DNA of 64,000 nucleotides, taken from NCBI RefSeq assembly GCF_006517815.1, contig NZ_CP041198.1:4216001-4280000 (forward strand). The letters are read 5' to 3'. The notes beneath the pieces were generated by a model that ran no database searches, was not told the origin of the DNA, and saw nothing but the letters and a program-made list of their open reading frames with translations. Within the stretch, counting starts at the first letter, position 1, and each line of letters starts with the position of its first letter. This stretch comes from Pseudarthrobacter sp. NIBRBAC000502770. Its GTDB lineage: Bacteria; Actinomycetota; Actinomycetes; Actinomycetales; Micrococcaceae. Shown here piece by piece: positions 30,388 to 38,627 of the stretch. The translations under genes were made by a program, and so were the position numbers.

Positions 30388-30398
30388 GGGGGGGGGGG
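30388..30398. repeat. 11-bp G homopolymer next to a stop codon
   Basis: Eleven consecutive G (C on the coding strand of the DUF3618 gene) directly after its TAG. Length is likely unstable or miscalled in sequencing. It does not alter the protein unless the stop is read through. Confidence 0.9.
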
Positions 30399-31061
30399 CT
30401 AGGTGTTTTGGATGTTGTCTTTGGCGTCTGTGGCGCGGTCTTTGACGTCGGTGGCGGCGTTTTGGCCTTCGGTTTTGACGTTGTGGGCGGCGTCGGTGGC
30501 GGTGGCTTTGACGTTGTCCATGGCTTCCTGGGCGGGTTCCTTGAGGTCCTGGGCCATGGTTTTGGCGGCGTCGGTGACCTGGGTTGCCAGGGGCTGGGCG
30601 GCGGTTTTGAGTTGGTCCGCGGCTTCGCGTTCCTTCTCGCTGGCGGGGATCAGGGAGGAGATGAGCATGCCGGCGCCGAACGCGATGAGCCCGGCGGCCA
30701 GGGGGTTCCCGGCGGTTTTGGCTTTGACCTGGTCCGGGGCGTTGGAGACGGCCTGGCCGGCGTCGGAGAGTTTCGCGGAGACCGCGTCTCCTGCCTGGTG
30801 GAGGTTGTCGCCGGCGGTGTTTAGGGCGTTGGTGGTGTGTCCGGTCCCGGTGGCGGTGGTGTCGTGAACCTTGGTGGTGGCGTGGTCTGCTGCGCCCATG
30901 ATTTTCTCCTTCACCCCGGTCACGGCGTCGCGGACCTTGTCGGTTTGGCGGTGGACGATGTTGGACGGAGTGACTTTGTCGGCCACGGCGTCGACGTTGG
31001 TGCCCAGGCGGGCCCGGGTGGCTTCTATGTCTGCGCGGATGGCATCGGGGTTTTCGCTCAT
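30399..31061 (-). CDS. DUF3618 domain protein
   Basis: The 220-residue protein has the DUF3618 signature at the N-terminus (NPDAIRADIEATRARLGTNVDAVADKVTPSNIVHRQ), a long Ala/Thr-rich amphipathic helix, one membrane segment around residues 120-140 (LAAGLIAFGAGMLISSLIPA), and a repetitive tail of LEA/apolipoprotein-like 11-mers (e.g. VKATATDAAHN, VKDRATDAKDN). It could be an envelope or stress protein. Start overlaps the holin-like stop by ATGA. Confidence 0.88.
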   Translation of the reverse strand: MSENPDAIRADIEATRARLGTNVDAVADKVTPSNIVHRQTDKVRDAVTGVKEKIMGAADHATTKVHDTTATGTGHTTNALNTAGDNLHQAGDAVSAKLSDAGQAVSNAPDQVKAKTAGNPLAAGLIAFGAGMLISSLIPASEKEREAADQLKTAAQPLATQVTDAAKTMAQDLKEPAQEAMDNVKATATDAAHNVKTEGQNAATDVKDRATDAKDNIQNT

Positions 31062-31489
31062 CGGTTTACCTCACCTGGTTTTAGGGTTGGGGGTATTTCT
31101 GCGAGGGTTTCCCCGGTTTGGGGCAGGCCCTTGATCTGTTTGAGTTCCTTCCGGCCGATGGAGGCCAGGACGGCGGCGATGATGGCCCAGAGCACGGCGA
31201 CGATCAGCGCCGCCCAGCCCAGGGCCATGACGGCGCCGAGGGCGAACATCAGGGCCAGGGAGAGGAAGACCAGGACGAAGTGGCCGCCCACGCCGGCGCC
31301 GGCGAGCATGCCGGCGCCTTTGCCCGCGCGGGAGGTGGATTGTTTGAGTTCGGCCTTGGCCAGTTCCACTTCCTGGCGCATCAGGGTGGACAGGTCACGG
31401 GTCACGTCCCCGAGGAGTTCACCGATCGAGGCGTTATCCGCTTTCACATGCGCCGCGCTGGGCGGCGGCTCCGGTATCTGGCTGCTCAT
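31058..31489 (-). CDS. Phage-holin-like DUF1469 membrane protein
   Basis: The 143-residue protein has an N-terminal hydrophilic helix (LLGDVTRDLSTLMRQEVELAKAEL, the DUF1469 signature) followed by two membrane helices (HFVLVFLSLALMFALGAVMAL, LIVAVLWAIIAAVLASI). Such proteins are common next to DUF3618 in actinobacteria and are not evidence of a prophage. ATG at 31489 overlaps the preceding TGA; a GTG one codon upstream is possible. Confidence 0.88.
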   Translation of the reverse strand: MSSQIPEPPPSAAHVKADNASIGELLGDVTRDLSTLMRQEVELAKAELKQSTSRAGKGAGMLAGAGVGGHFVLVFLSLALMFALGAVMALGWAALIVAVLWAIIAAVLASIGRKELKQIKGLPQTGETLAEIPPTLKPGEVNR

Positions 31490-32457
31490 CACAAACCACC
31501 CGCCTGGCCGCCCGGGGTGCGGTCCTGGGTGAGGGGATCGTTGGCCATGGGATCGTCGGCGAGGGCGCGGTCACGGAGCGGATCGTCCGAGAGTTGGTTA
31601 CCGGACCATGGCTCTTCCACGAGTTGCGGACTGTCCAGCCCGCTCGCCGCCCCCGCTGATTCAGGGTAGCTGCTGCCGGGAGCGCCGCCGTCGTATCCTG
31701 CCGTGGTGGTGGCCGGGCCGGGAAGCTGGACCGGCGGAGGAGGAACTGTCCCGCCCGCTACCGGGTACGACTGGTTGTACTGGTCGCCGTAGGTGCTGCC
31801 CGCGTATTGGCCGCCAACACCGGTGCCGGCAGCAGTGGACGCCGATGCTTCGGGCGGGCCTGCGGTGAGGCCGCGGGTGAGGCGGCCGGCCAGGACGCCG
31901 GCGCCGGCGGCGAGGAGCAGGAAGGTCCCGGGCTTGTTCCGGGCGAAGCGCTGGACCTCGTTCAGGAGGTCACCCGGTTCCCGGTTTTCCAGCCAGGTGG
32001 CCATCGAGGAGGTGCGCTCCGCTGCCTGGCGGACCAGGTCACTGGCCATGCCCTGCTGGTCCGGGGCGCTGGCCATGCTGTGCAGCTGGGTGGAGATGTT
32101 GCGGATGCCCTCGGCAGCCTTCTGCTGCTGCGTGCCTGCCTGGCTGGTCAGGCCTGACTTCGCCTGTCCCAGCAGGTCCTGCGCATTTGCCTTCGCCTCA
32201 TGCGAAACGTTCGCAGCCTCGTCCTTCGCCGTCCGGGCCACATTCTGCGCGGACCCTGCTGCGGTACGGGCTACGTCGGCAGCTTCGTCCTTGGCTGCGT
32301 CCTTGCGGGAGGAGCCGTAGGTGTCACCAGCCTGGCTGTCGCCCTCAAGGGGAGCGGCGGTGGAGGGGAAGGTGGCGGGCGGCCGCTCGCCGGGAATTCC
32401 TGTATTGGCCGGCGGAGCCGTGTAGGCGGGGTCCTGGGGCCATTGGTTCTCTGTCAT
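31489..32457 (-). CDS. Membrane-anchored repetitive protein of unknown function
   Basis: 322 residues. The N-terminal part is disordered; residues about 50-105 form Ala/Lys/Asp-rich heptad-like repeats (KDEAADVARTAAGSAQNVARTA, KDEAANVSHEAKANAQ), followed by a conserved-looking region with one hydrophobic segment (NKPGTFLLLAAGAGVLAGRL). The tail is rich in P, G, S and D. It is the first gene of the run with the holin-like and DUF3618 genes. Probably an envelope stress protein, by context only. Confidence 0.8.
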   Translation of the reverse strand: MTENQWPQDPAYTAPPANTGIPGERPPATFPSTAAPLEGDSQAGDTYGSSRKDAAKDEAADVARTAAGSAQNVARTAKDEAANVSHEAKANAQDLLGQAKSGLTSQAGTQQQKAAEGIRNISTQLHSMASAPDQQGMASDLVRQAAERTSSMATWLENREPGDLLNEVQRFARNKPGTFLLLAAGAGVLAGRLTRGLTAGPPEASASTAAGTGVGGQYAGSTYGDQYNQSYPVAGGTVPPPPVQLPGPATTTAGYDGGAPGSSYPESAGAASGLDSPQLVEEPWSGNQLSDDPLRDRALADDPMANDPLTQDRTPGGQAGGL

Positions 32458-32641
32458 CTTCGCTCTCTTTCCAAGAAGGCCGGTTGTTGATCAAGAACCA
32501 GCAATACTGGCCGTAAAATGATAAGCATGATTACTAATGAAAGGTAAGTACCCTTGCTAAACGAGTTATAACCGTTCCAAAAATGTCAGCCGGAAGGCGA
32601 GGGCCTGCCCGGTCACAACGAAGTGGAAAGTGGTGGGAAAC

Positions 32642-33496
32642 GTGGACACAGCTCCATGGGTATGGGTTGTAGTTGCCGTTGTTGTGGTGGCGCTGATCGT
32701 GCTGCTGCTCCTGGCCGGAGGCAGGCGCCGGAAGGCAATGCAGGAAAAGCGGGACCAGGAACACCGGGAGAAGGCGGCCGAGATCCGGCGCGAAGCCGAG
32801 AACATGGAAATCGATGCCCGCGAGCGTGAAGCGAAGGCCATCCGGGCCCGTGCGGATGCGGAGCAGGCCAAGGTAGATGCAGCGCGGCTGCAAAAAGAGG
32901 CTGAACAGCGCAGCAAGGAAGCCCAGTCCCTTCGGGGCGACGTTGCCAGCCGCGCCCGGAAGGCAGACGAGCTTGATCCCGACGTCGGCCCGGACGGCAG
33001 CCGGCAGGACCGCCGCGTGGTGCAGGACGCCCGGGAGGAGCGGGGCGGAGTGGATGCCGGGCACGATCGTCACGATGTCCACGACGCCGGGCAGGATCGA
33101 CCCCAGGGGTATGGCGCCGGTTCGGAGCGTCCGCAAACGCACGACGCCGGGACGGATCGTCGCGTAATACACGACGCCCGGCAGGACCGCACCGAAGCCT
33201 ATGGCGCCAGGCATGATGCAAACGAAGGGCTGGGCCACGCCGGACGCAGTGCCTCCCAGTCAGGTTCCGCCGCAGATGTTGGGGCTGGTTCGCGGGGGGA
33301 GCCGGGCTATGTTGACGATGGGCGCGACGACGCTGGACGGGGCCTTGGCGGGGACCGCGAATTTCCCGCTGCCGGTGCAGGCGACAGGGCGCCGGAGGCC
33401 GAGCCGGGACGGAGGCGCCATGCAGAGACCAGGGATGCCGCCGCGGGCGAAGACGTGCGAAGCGACCGGGGCGGCGACCAGGGCGCCGGCATCTAA
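32642..33496 (+). CDS. Membrane-anchored coiled-coil protein with decapeptide repeats
   Basis: The protein begins with one strong membrane segment (WVWVVVAVVVVALIVLLLLAG), then a long charged coiled coil (about residues 35-105, EKRDQEHREKAAEIRREAE...). About residues 120-205 are tandem decapeptides of the form (H/Y/Q)(D/G)A(G/R)x(D/E)Rxxx, e.g. HDAGQDRPQG, YGAGSERPQT, HDAGTDRRVI, HDARQDRTEA. The tail is disordered and acidic. GTG at 32642 (GGTGGG upstream) or 32630. It is divergent from the previous operon, so the two may share regulation. Confidence 0.7.
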   Translation: MDTAPWVWVVVAVVVVALIVLLLLAGGRRRKAMQEKRDQEHREKAAEIRREAENMEIDAREREAKAIRARADAEQAKVDAARLQKEAEQRSKEAQSLRGDVASRARKADELDPDVGPDGSRQDRRVVQDAREERGGVDAGHDRHDVHDAGQDRPQGYGAGSERPQTHDAGTDRRVIHDARQDRTEAYGARHDANEGLGHAGRSASQSGSAADVGAGSRGEPGYVDDGRDDAGRGLGGDREFPAAGAGDRAPEAEPGRRRHAETRDAAAGEDVRSDRGGDQGAGI

Positions 33497-33603
33497 TCGA
33501 CGCTTCAATCAATGGCGCCGGCACAGATGCTCCCGGCATCCCCTGGCCAGGGTACCAGGGCTGACGCATAGGCGCCGGAGCAGCCGGCCGGCCGCTCCTG
33601 CGC

Positions 33604-34643
33604 CTAGCGGGCGCGGGGTTTGAGGGCGGGGAGGGACTGACTCCTTCCCCCGTTCCCATGCCCACAAGCAGCTCCTTGACGGCATCGATCGATGCCACTT
33701 TCGGCTCCCAGGCCAGGATGCGTTCCGCGCGGCTGGTGTCCATGATCGGGGCGCCGGCAGCCATCTCCACCCATCCGGCGTCTGTGGGCTGCAGCCGGGC
33801 CCGCCACGTCAGGTCCACCAGTGCGTGGAGCAGCCGCATGGGGATGGGCAGGATCCTCTTCGCGCCGAAGATGCGGCCCAGTTCCTGGGGCGTGAGGACC
33901 GGCTCGGCGGCAATATTGAAGGCTCCGCTGGCGCGCTGGTCGACTGCCCGCCAATAGGCCTCCGCAACGTCGTCCGCATGGACTGCCTGGAAAACCAGGT
34001 TGTCAGGGACCGGGAGGATGGGCAGCCATGGCCTGGGTGGTACCAGCCGGGACAAGACGCGGCCAAGGAAGTACCTGCCAATTTCAGCCCCGGCCTGTCC
34101 TTGGAAGATCAGCGCAGGGCGCAGCCGCGCGACGGCGATGTCCGGGTGTGCGGCCATGAATCCGTCCAGGAGCTTCTCCTGCTCTGCCTTGTGCCGGCTG
34201 TAATGCGAGCCTGCCATGCCATCTGCCGGCCATGACTCGTCCCGCCGCTGGTCCTTGCCGGACGCCTTGTACGCGCCCACCGAGGAAGCGCAGACAACCT
34301 GCTTGACTCCCGCGCGTGCAGCCGCCTTCAGGACATTTCCGGTCCCCGTGACATTGGTCCGGTGCAGAAGATCCAGATCGCGGTTCGGCTGGATCTGCCA
34401 TGCCAAATGGACCACTGCATCGACCCCGGCCAGCGCTTTTTCCAACAGGGGCATGTCCCGCTCCAGGCCCACATCCAGGGTGTGCCACTGCACGCCGCTG
34501 TAGGGTTCCCCGGACGTATCGGGAAGCCTGCGGCTGATTCCCACCAGTTGCAGGCTGCCGGGCTTCCTGGCCAGCTGGCGCTGCAGGTTGCGCAGCAGTG
34601 CTGTCCCCGCGTTTCCGCTGGCTCCCGTAATGGCGATGCGCAT
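33604..34643 (-). CDS. NAD(P)-dependent epimerase/dehydratase, stop codon displaced
   Basis: Extended SDR: nucleotide motif ITGASGNAGTALLRNL (TGxxGxxG), ASSVGAY, and YSRHKAEQE (YxxxK). The recognisable enzyme spans about residues 1-335. As written, the frame does not stop at 33604 but runs on to 32613 as a Pro/Arg-rich antisense shadow of the gene at 32642. One extra base in the C run at 33628-33631 (minus strand) would give the ending VSPSPALKPRAR and a stop at 33604, a normal size of 346 residues. I annotate that version. Substrate unknown. Confidence 0.78.
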
Positions 34644-34714
34644 ACCTAAGACTCCTTGGCGGCTCGATCCAGTTCCCCCTACTTTCAGAGCTTATAGCGG
34701 AGGAGCATTGTTTT

Positions 34715-34728
34715 ATAAGCAAGCTTAT
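34715..34728. promoter_or_regulatory. Perfect dyad ATAAGC-AA-GCTTAT
   Basis: A perfect 6-2-6 inverted repeat in an AT-rich pocket between the divergent epimerase and sigma-factor genes, 62 bp before the sigma start. A candidate operator or promoter-proximal protein site; no specific regulator can be named. Confidence 0.5.
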
Positions 34729-34790
34729 GATTTCCTACTTCTAAGTCTTGCCGCAGGCTTTCGGAACCAGACCGAGGGAAATCAACACTC

Positions 34791-35747
34791 ATGCCCGAAT
34801 CCTTTGCCGCATTTGCCGTCGACGCTGCGCCCGTCCACCGCCGGCAGCCGGTACCAGCACAAAACCACACTCCGCCCGCCACCTCCGGGCGGCTTCGCGA
34901 GACGTTCGAAAACGATTTGGTCCTCAAATACCTGGACCTTGCAGAAGCCTTGGCTGCGCGCTTCGAAGCCCGCGGCAGGGAGCGGGCAGACCTGAACCAG
35001 GTTGCCTATCTGGGCCTGGTCAAGGCAGCCCGTGGCTTCGACCAGGCCAAGGGGGAAAGTTTCCCCGCCTACGCTGCGCCCACCATCACCGGCGAACTCA
35101 AGCGGTACCTCCGCGACCGGACCTGGGTGGTCCGCCCGCCGCGCCACATCCAGGACCTGAGGACCCGGCTGTTCCGGGCAGAGCCGGAGTTGACCCAGTC
35201 GCTGGGAAGGAATCCCAGCGTGATGGAGCTGGCCAGCGAACTGGGGAGCGATCCGGCCGAGGTGCAGGAGGCCATGTCGGCGTCCAGCAGCATGCACCCC
35301 GATTCCCTGGACGCGGTCAACCCCAACTCGGATGCACCATCCATCGGCGAGGTGCTGGCGTGCCCCGAGACACCGCTGGAGCGCCTTGAAGAACTGTCCT
35401 GCCTGCGCGACGCCATGCAGGACCTGAACGACTCGGACCGCGAGCTCCTGTACCGCCGCTACTTCTGCGAGGAAACCCAGGTGCAGCTGGGGAAGCGGTT
35501 GGGCATGTCCCAGATGCAGGTTTCCCGCCGCCTGGCCAAGGTGCTGGTGGAACTGCATCGCAGGCTGGAGGAAGGCGCCCGTGCCGGAGCAGTGGACGGG
35601 GCCCTCGGCGATGCAACGCCGGGCGGCGCAGGCCGGCGGGGCCACCCTGCCAACACGGTTGCGCCCTTCCACCGGCCGCTGAGGGCCGGACACTCCACCG
35701 CCGCGAAGCGGGCGGACCGGCGCCACGGCGGCACGGGGGCCAGGTAG
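34791..35747 (+). CDS. SigB/SigF-family RNA polymerase sigma factor
   Basis: 318 residues with region 2 (DLVLKYLDLAEALAARFEARGRERADLNQVAYLGLVKAARGFD, ESFPAYAAPTITGELKRYLRD), region 3 (VRPPRHIQDLRTRL... NPSVMELASELG) and region 4 helix-turn-helix (ETQVQLGKRLGMSQMQVSRRLAKVL). This is the SigB/F/G general-stress type. The tail after residue 265 is basic and not conserved. GAGGGA precedes the ATG. No anti-sigma factor is adjacent, which is unusual; partner genes may be elsewhere. The neighbouring envelope genes are plausible targets, by proximity only. Confidence 0.92.
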   Translation: MPESFAAFAVDAAPVHRRQPVPAQNHTPPATSGRLRETFENDLVLKYLDLAEALAARFEARGRERADLNQVAYLGLVKAARGFDQAKGESFPAYAAPTITGELKRYLRDRTWVVRPPRHIQDLRTRLFRAEPELTQSLGRNPSVMELASELGSDPAEVQEAMSASSSMHPDSLDAVNPNSDAPSIGEVLACPETPLERLEELSCLRDAMQDLNDSDRELLYRRYFCEETQVQLGKRLGMSQMQVSRRLAKVLVELHRRLEEGARAGAVDGALGDATPGGAGRRGHPANTVAPFHRPLRAGHSTAAKRADRRHGGTGAR

Positions 35748-35781
35748 CGGCCGCACTGCACGCTCCGGCGGGCACCGCTGC

Positions 35782-35906
35782 GGGTACCGGTACGCAGCAG
35801 AAGTGGCTGTTGCTGCGCAGAGCTGCATCGCCGGCACGGCGTAGCAGTCCCAACGCCTGCGCGGCGCACTCCTTATCTTGCCTGTTCAAGGTGGGTACCG
35901 GTACGC
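35782..35906 (+). promoter_or_regulatory. Two copies of GGGTACCGGTACGC upstream of the heptose cluster
   Basis: The 14-bp box is exact at 35782-35795 and 35893-35906, 111 bp start to start, in the 224-bp gap before gmhB. Its core GTACCGGTAC is a perfect palindrome with a central CG, as in many LacI-family operators. I saw no other copy in the window. A paired operator with looping is possible. Confidence 0.6.
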
Positions 35907-35971
35907 CGCGGATGCGGCCAAAAGGCACGGGGCCTTGTTTAGGAGCAACAGCAGAAGGGAACTGGTTGGCT

Positions 35972-36508
35972 ATGGGAAGCTCTGAAATGTCCACGCTCCG
36001 GGCTGTCCTGTTCGACAGGGACGGAACCCTGGTTGTCGATGTGCCCTACAACGGGGATCCCGGCAAGGTACGGCCGATGGCCGGCGCGAAAGAGGTGCTG
36101 GATGGCCTGCGGGCGGCAGGAATTGCCACTGGGGTTGTCAGTAACCAGTCGGGCATCGCCCGCGGCCTGATCACGGCCGACGACGTGGCAAAAGTCAATG
36201 CCCGGGTGGAAGAACTCCTGGGGCCGTTCGATGTGTGGGAGGTCTGCCCCCACGCGGAACAGGACAGCTGTTCCTGCCGCAAGCCGGCTCCCGGCATGGT
36301 GCACAGCGCCTGCCGCAAACTTGGGATCCACGAATCGGAAGCCGCCCTTATCGGGGACATTGGCGCCGACGTGGGGGCCGCCGAAGCTGCCGGCGCCACC
36401 GGGGTCCTGGTCCCCACGCCCGTGACCCGCGCCGAGGAGGTGGCCGCGGCGCGGCTGGTCGCCTCCGACCTGTCCTTAGCCGTGGGCCTGCTGCAGGAGC
36501 TGCCCTGA
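35972..36508 (+). CDS. gmhB: D-glycero-D-manno-heptose 1,7-bisphosphate phosphatase-like HAD protein
   Basis: HAD-IIIA phosphatase of 178 residues. Catalytic DRDGT (D15, D17), SNQSG (motif II) and GDIGADVGAAEAAG (motif III/IV) are present. The zinc loop typical of GmhB is intact: C92, H94, C100 and C102 in CPHAEQDSCSCRKP. It removes the C7 phosphate from heptose bisphosphate in ADP-heptose synthesis. AGAAGGGA lies upstream; TTG at 35966 is an alternative start. It overlaps the next gene by one base (TGATG), first in a long chain. Confidence 0.9.
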   Translation: MGSSEMSTLRAVLFDRDGTLVVDVPYNGDPGKVRPMAGAKEVLDGLRAAGIATGVVSNQSGIARGLITADDVAKVNARVEELLGPFDVWEVCPHAEQDSCSCRKPAPGMVHSACRKLGIHESEAALIGDIGADVGAAEAAGATGVLVPTPVTRAEEVAAARLVASDLSLAVGLLQELP

Positions 36509-37596
36509 TGGGGCGCGTCCTGGTGGCCCGGCTGGACAGCATGGGCGATGTCCTCCTCTCCGGCCCGGCCGTCCGCGCGGTGGCCAACGGCCGCGCCCAG
36601 CACGGCGGCAGCACCAACCACGTGGTGATGCTGTGCGGCCGGCAGGGTGAAGCCGCCGCTGCCATGCTCCCGGGCGTCGATGACGTCTACAGCTGGGACA
36701 GCCCGTGGATCATGAACCCGGCGCCGCGGATGACGGGCCCGCATGCGGACCGCCTGATCGAATACGTGCGCAATTCCCGCATCACCGAAGCCGTCATCCT
36801 CACTTCCTTCCACCAATCGCCCCTGCCGCTGGCTCTCCTGCTGCGCCTGGCAGGCGTGGAGCGCATCACCGGTGCCTCCACGGATTACGCTGGCTCGCTG
36901 CTCGATGTCCGCCTGAAACCGGGGGAGGACTTCCCCGAGGACCAGCCCGAAGCGGAACGGGCGCTGGGCATCGCGGAAGCCGCCGGCTTCCGGCTCCCGG
37001 CGGGCGACGACGGAAAGCTGCGCATCAACTCCGTGGCCGAAGTGGCTGCCCTCGTAGGTACCGGACCCTACGTCGTGGTCCACCCCGGCGCGGCCGTCCC
37101 GGCAAGGGCGTGGCCTCCGCTGCACCATGCTGCCGCCGTCGAACTCCTCCAGGGGGCCGGGTACCGCGTGGTGGTGACCGGCGGTCCCGGCGAGACGTCG
37201 CTCACGGCCACGGTGGCAGGCCCCTCCGCCTTGGACCTGGGCGGCCGCACCGACCTTGCCACTATGGCGGGCGTCATGGCCGGGGCCGATGCGGTCATCA
37301 GCGGCAACACCGGCCCGGCCCACCTGGCGGCCGCGGTGGGCACGCCTGTCGCTTGCCTGTTTTCCCCCGTGGTCCCTGCGATCCGCTGGGCACCCTACGG
37401 CGTGCCGCTGGAACTCCTCGGAGACCAAAATGCGCCGTGCCGCATGACCCGGGCCCGGATTTGCCCGGTACCGGGCCACCCGTGCCTCGATTCGGTGTCG
37501 CCGGAGGAAGTGGTGGCAGCGGTGGAGCGCCTGGTAAGTGGAGTGAGCTCCTTCAGCACGCACGTCAGCACCCGTAGAAAGGCCCGCAACAGATGA
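36508..37596 (+). CDS. Family 9 (heptosyltransferase-like) glycosyltransferase
   Basis: The 362-residue GT-B enzyme has the GT9 N-terminus VLVARLDSMGDVLLSGPAVRAV, VVHPGAAVPARAWP in the middle, the nucleotide-sugar site DLGGRTDLATMAGVMAGADAVISGNTGPAHLAAAVGTP, and a C-terminal CPVPGHPCLDSVSPEEV. This is the WaaC/WaaF/RfaF family, which transfers heptose from ADP-heptose in Gram-negative bacteria. Here, with ADP-heptose genes on both sides, a heptose donor is likely. Confidence 0.92.
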   Translation: MGRVLVARLDSMGDVLLSGPAVRAVANGRAQHGGSTNHVVMLCGRQGEAAAAMLPGVDDVYSWDSPWIMNPAPRMTGPHADRLIEYVRNSRITEAVILTSFHQSPLPLALLLRLAGVERITGASTDYAGSLLDVRLKPGEDFPEDQPEAERALGIAEAAGFRLPAGDDGKLRINSVAEVAALVGTGPYVVVHPGAAVPARAWPPLHHAAAVELLQGAGYRVVVTGGPGETSLTATVAGPSALDLGGRTDLATMAGVMAGADAVISGNTGPAHLAAAVGTPVACLFSPVVPAIRWAPYGVPLELLGDQNAPCRMTRARICPVPGHPCLDSVSPEEVVAAVERLVSGVSSFSTHVSTRRKARNR

Positions 37597-38627
37597 GGAT
37601 CCTGCTCTGGCACGTCCACGGTTCCTGGACGGATGCCTTTGTCCGCGGTCGCCACGAGTACCTGCTTCCCGTCCTGCCCGGAGGCGGCGCGTGGGGACTG
37701 GGCCGCGCCGGCAGGGACTGGCCGGAATCAGTGCGGGAGGTGGACCTGGCCACGCTCGACGCTGACGCCGTGGACGCCGTCGTCCTCCAACGCCCGGAAG
37801 AGATCGATGAAGTGGTACGAAACCTGGGACGGAAGCCCGGCGTCGACCTGCCGGCCGTGTTCGTGGAGCACAACACCCCCAAGGGAAATTTCCCGAACAC
37901 CAGCCACCCGCTCGCCGGCCAGGACCGCATCCCGGTGGTCCACGTAACCCATTTCAACCGCCTGGCCTGGGACAACGGCTCCGCTCCCATCACCGTGATC
38001 GAGCACGGAATCCCGGACCCCGGACAGCTATACACCGGTGAGCTGCCGGAACTGGGGGTAGTGGTCAACGAACCTGTGCGGCGGGGCCGGGTCACAGGAA
38101 CGGACTTGCTGCCGGCCTTCGCTTCGGTGGCTCCGCTGCAAGTGTTCGGCATGAAGACGGAAGGCCTGGCGGCAGCCACCGGAATCGAGGCTTCACGCGT
38201 GACGGCCCGGGGCGACCTGAAGACACGGGACCTGCACCGGGAACTTGCCCGCTGCCGCGTCTACGTCCATCCCATGCGCTGGACCTCGCTGGGGCTGTCC
38301 CTCCTGGAAGCCATGCACCTGGGCATGCCGGTGGTGGTGCTTGCCACCACTGAGGCCCCACGTGCCGTGCCGCAGGAAGCCGGCGTGGTCTCTGCCGACG
38401 TCGACGAGCTGCTCCGCTGTGCGGCGCGGCTGGTGGCCAATCCGGATGAAGCCCGACGGCGGGGACTCGCCGCCCGGGAGGCGGCGCTGGAGCGTTACGG
38501 CCTGGGCAAGTTCCAGGACCGCTGGGATGGGCTCCTGGCGGACCTGCGGAACCGGCCCCGGCACCCCGTTAACGAGCGGCCGGACGAGCGGATCCTCGTT
38601 CCGGCACGGGAGAGGAAGACACCATGA
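37593..38627 (+). CDS. Glycosyltransferase, GT4-like
   Basis: The 344-residue protein begins MRILLWHVHGSWTDAFVRGRHEYLLPV and has a GT-B C-terminal pattern: RCRVYVHPMRWTSLGLSLLEAMHLGMPVVVLATTEAPRAVP, including the E-x7-E-like SLLEAMHLGMP. ATGA overlaps with neighbours on both sides show coupled translation. Donor unknown. Confidence 0.88.
   Translation: MRILLWHVHGSWTDAFVRGRHEYLLPVLPGGGAWGLGRAGRDWPESVREVDLATLDADAVDAVVLQRPEEIDEVVRNLGRKPGVDLPAVFVEHNTPKGNFPNTSHPLAGQDRIPVVHVTHFNRLAWDNGSAPITVIEHGIPDPGQLYTGELPELGVVVNEPVRRGRVTGTDLLPAFASVAPLQVFGMKTEGLAAATGIEASRVTARGDLKTRDLHRELARCRVYVHPMRWTSLGLSLLEAMHLGMPVVVLATTEAPRAVPQEAGVVSADVDELLRCAARLVANPDEARRRGLAAREAALERYGLGKFQDRWDGLLADLRNRPRHPVNERPDERILVPARERKTP

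Noticed and set aside
31058..31489. Holin-like gene as a sign of a prophage
   Set aside because: No phage structural, integrase or lysis genes nearby. DUF1469 proteins are ordinary chromosomal genes in actinobacteria and sit with DUF3618 here.
32534..33238. Minus-strand frame with repeated LPGVV-type decapeptides
   Set aside because: It is the mirror of the decapeptide repeats in the plus-strand membrane-anchored protein and has no independent support.
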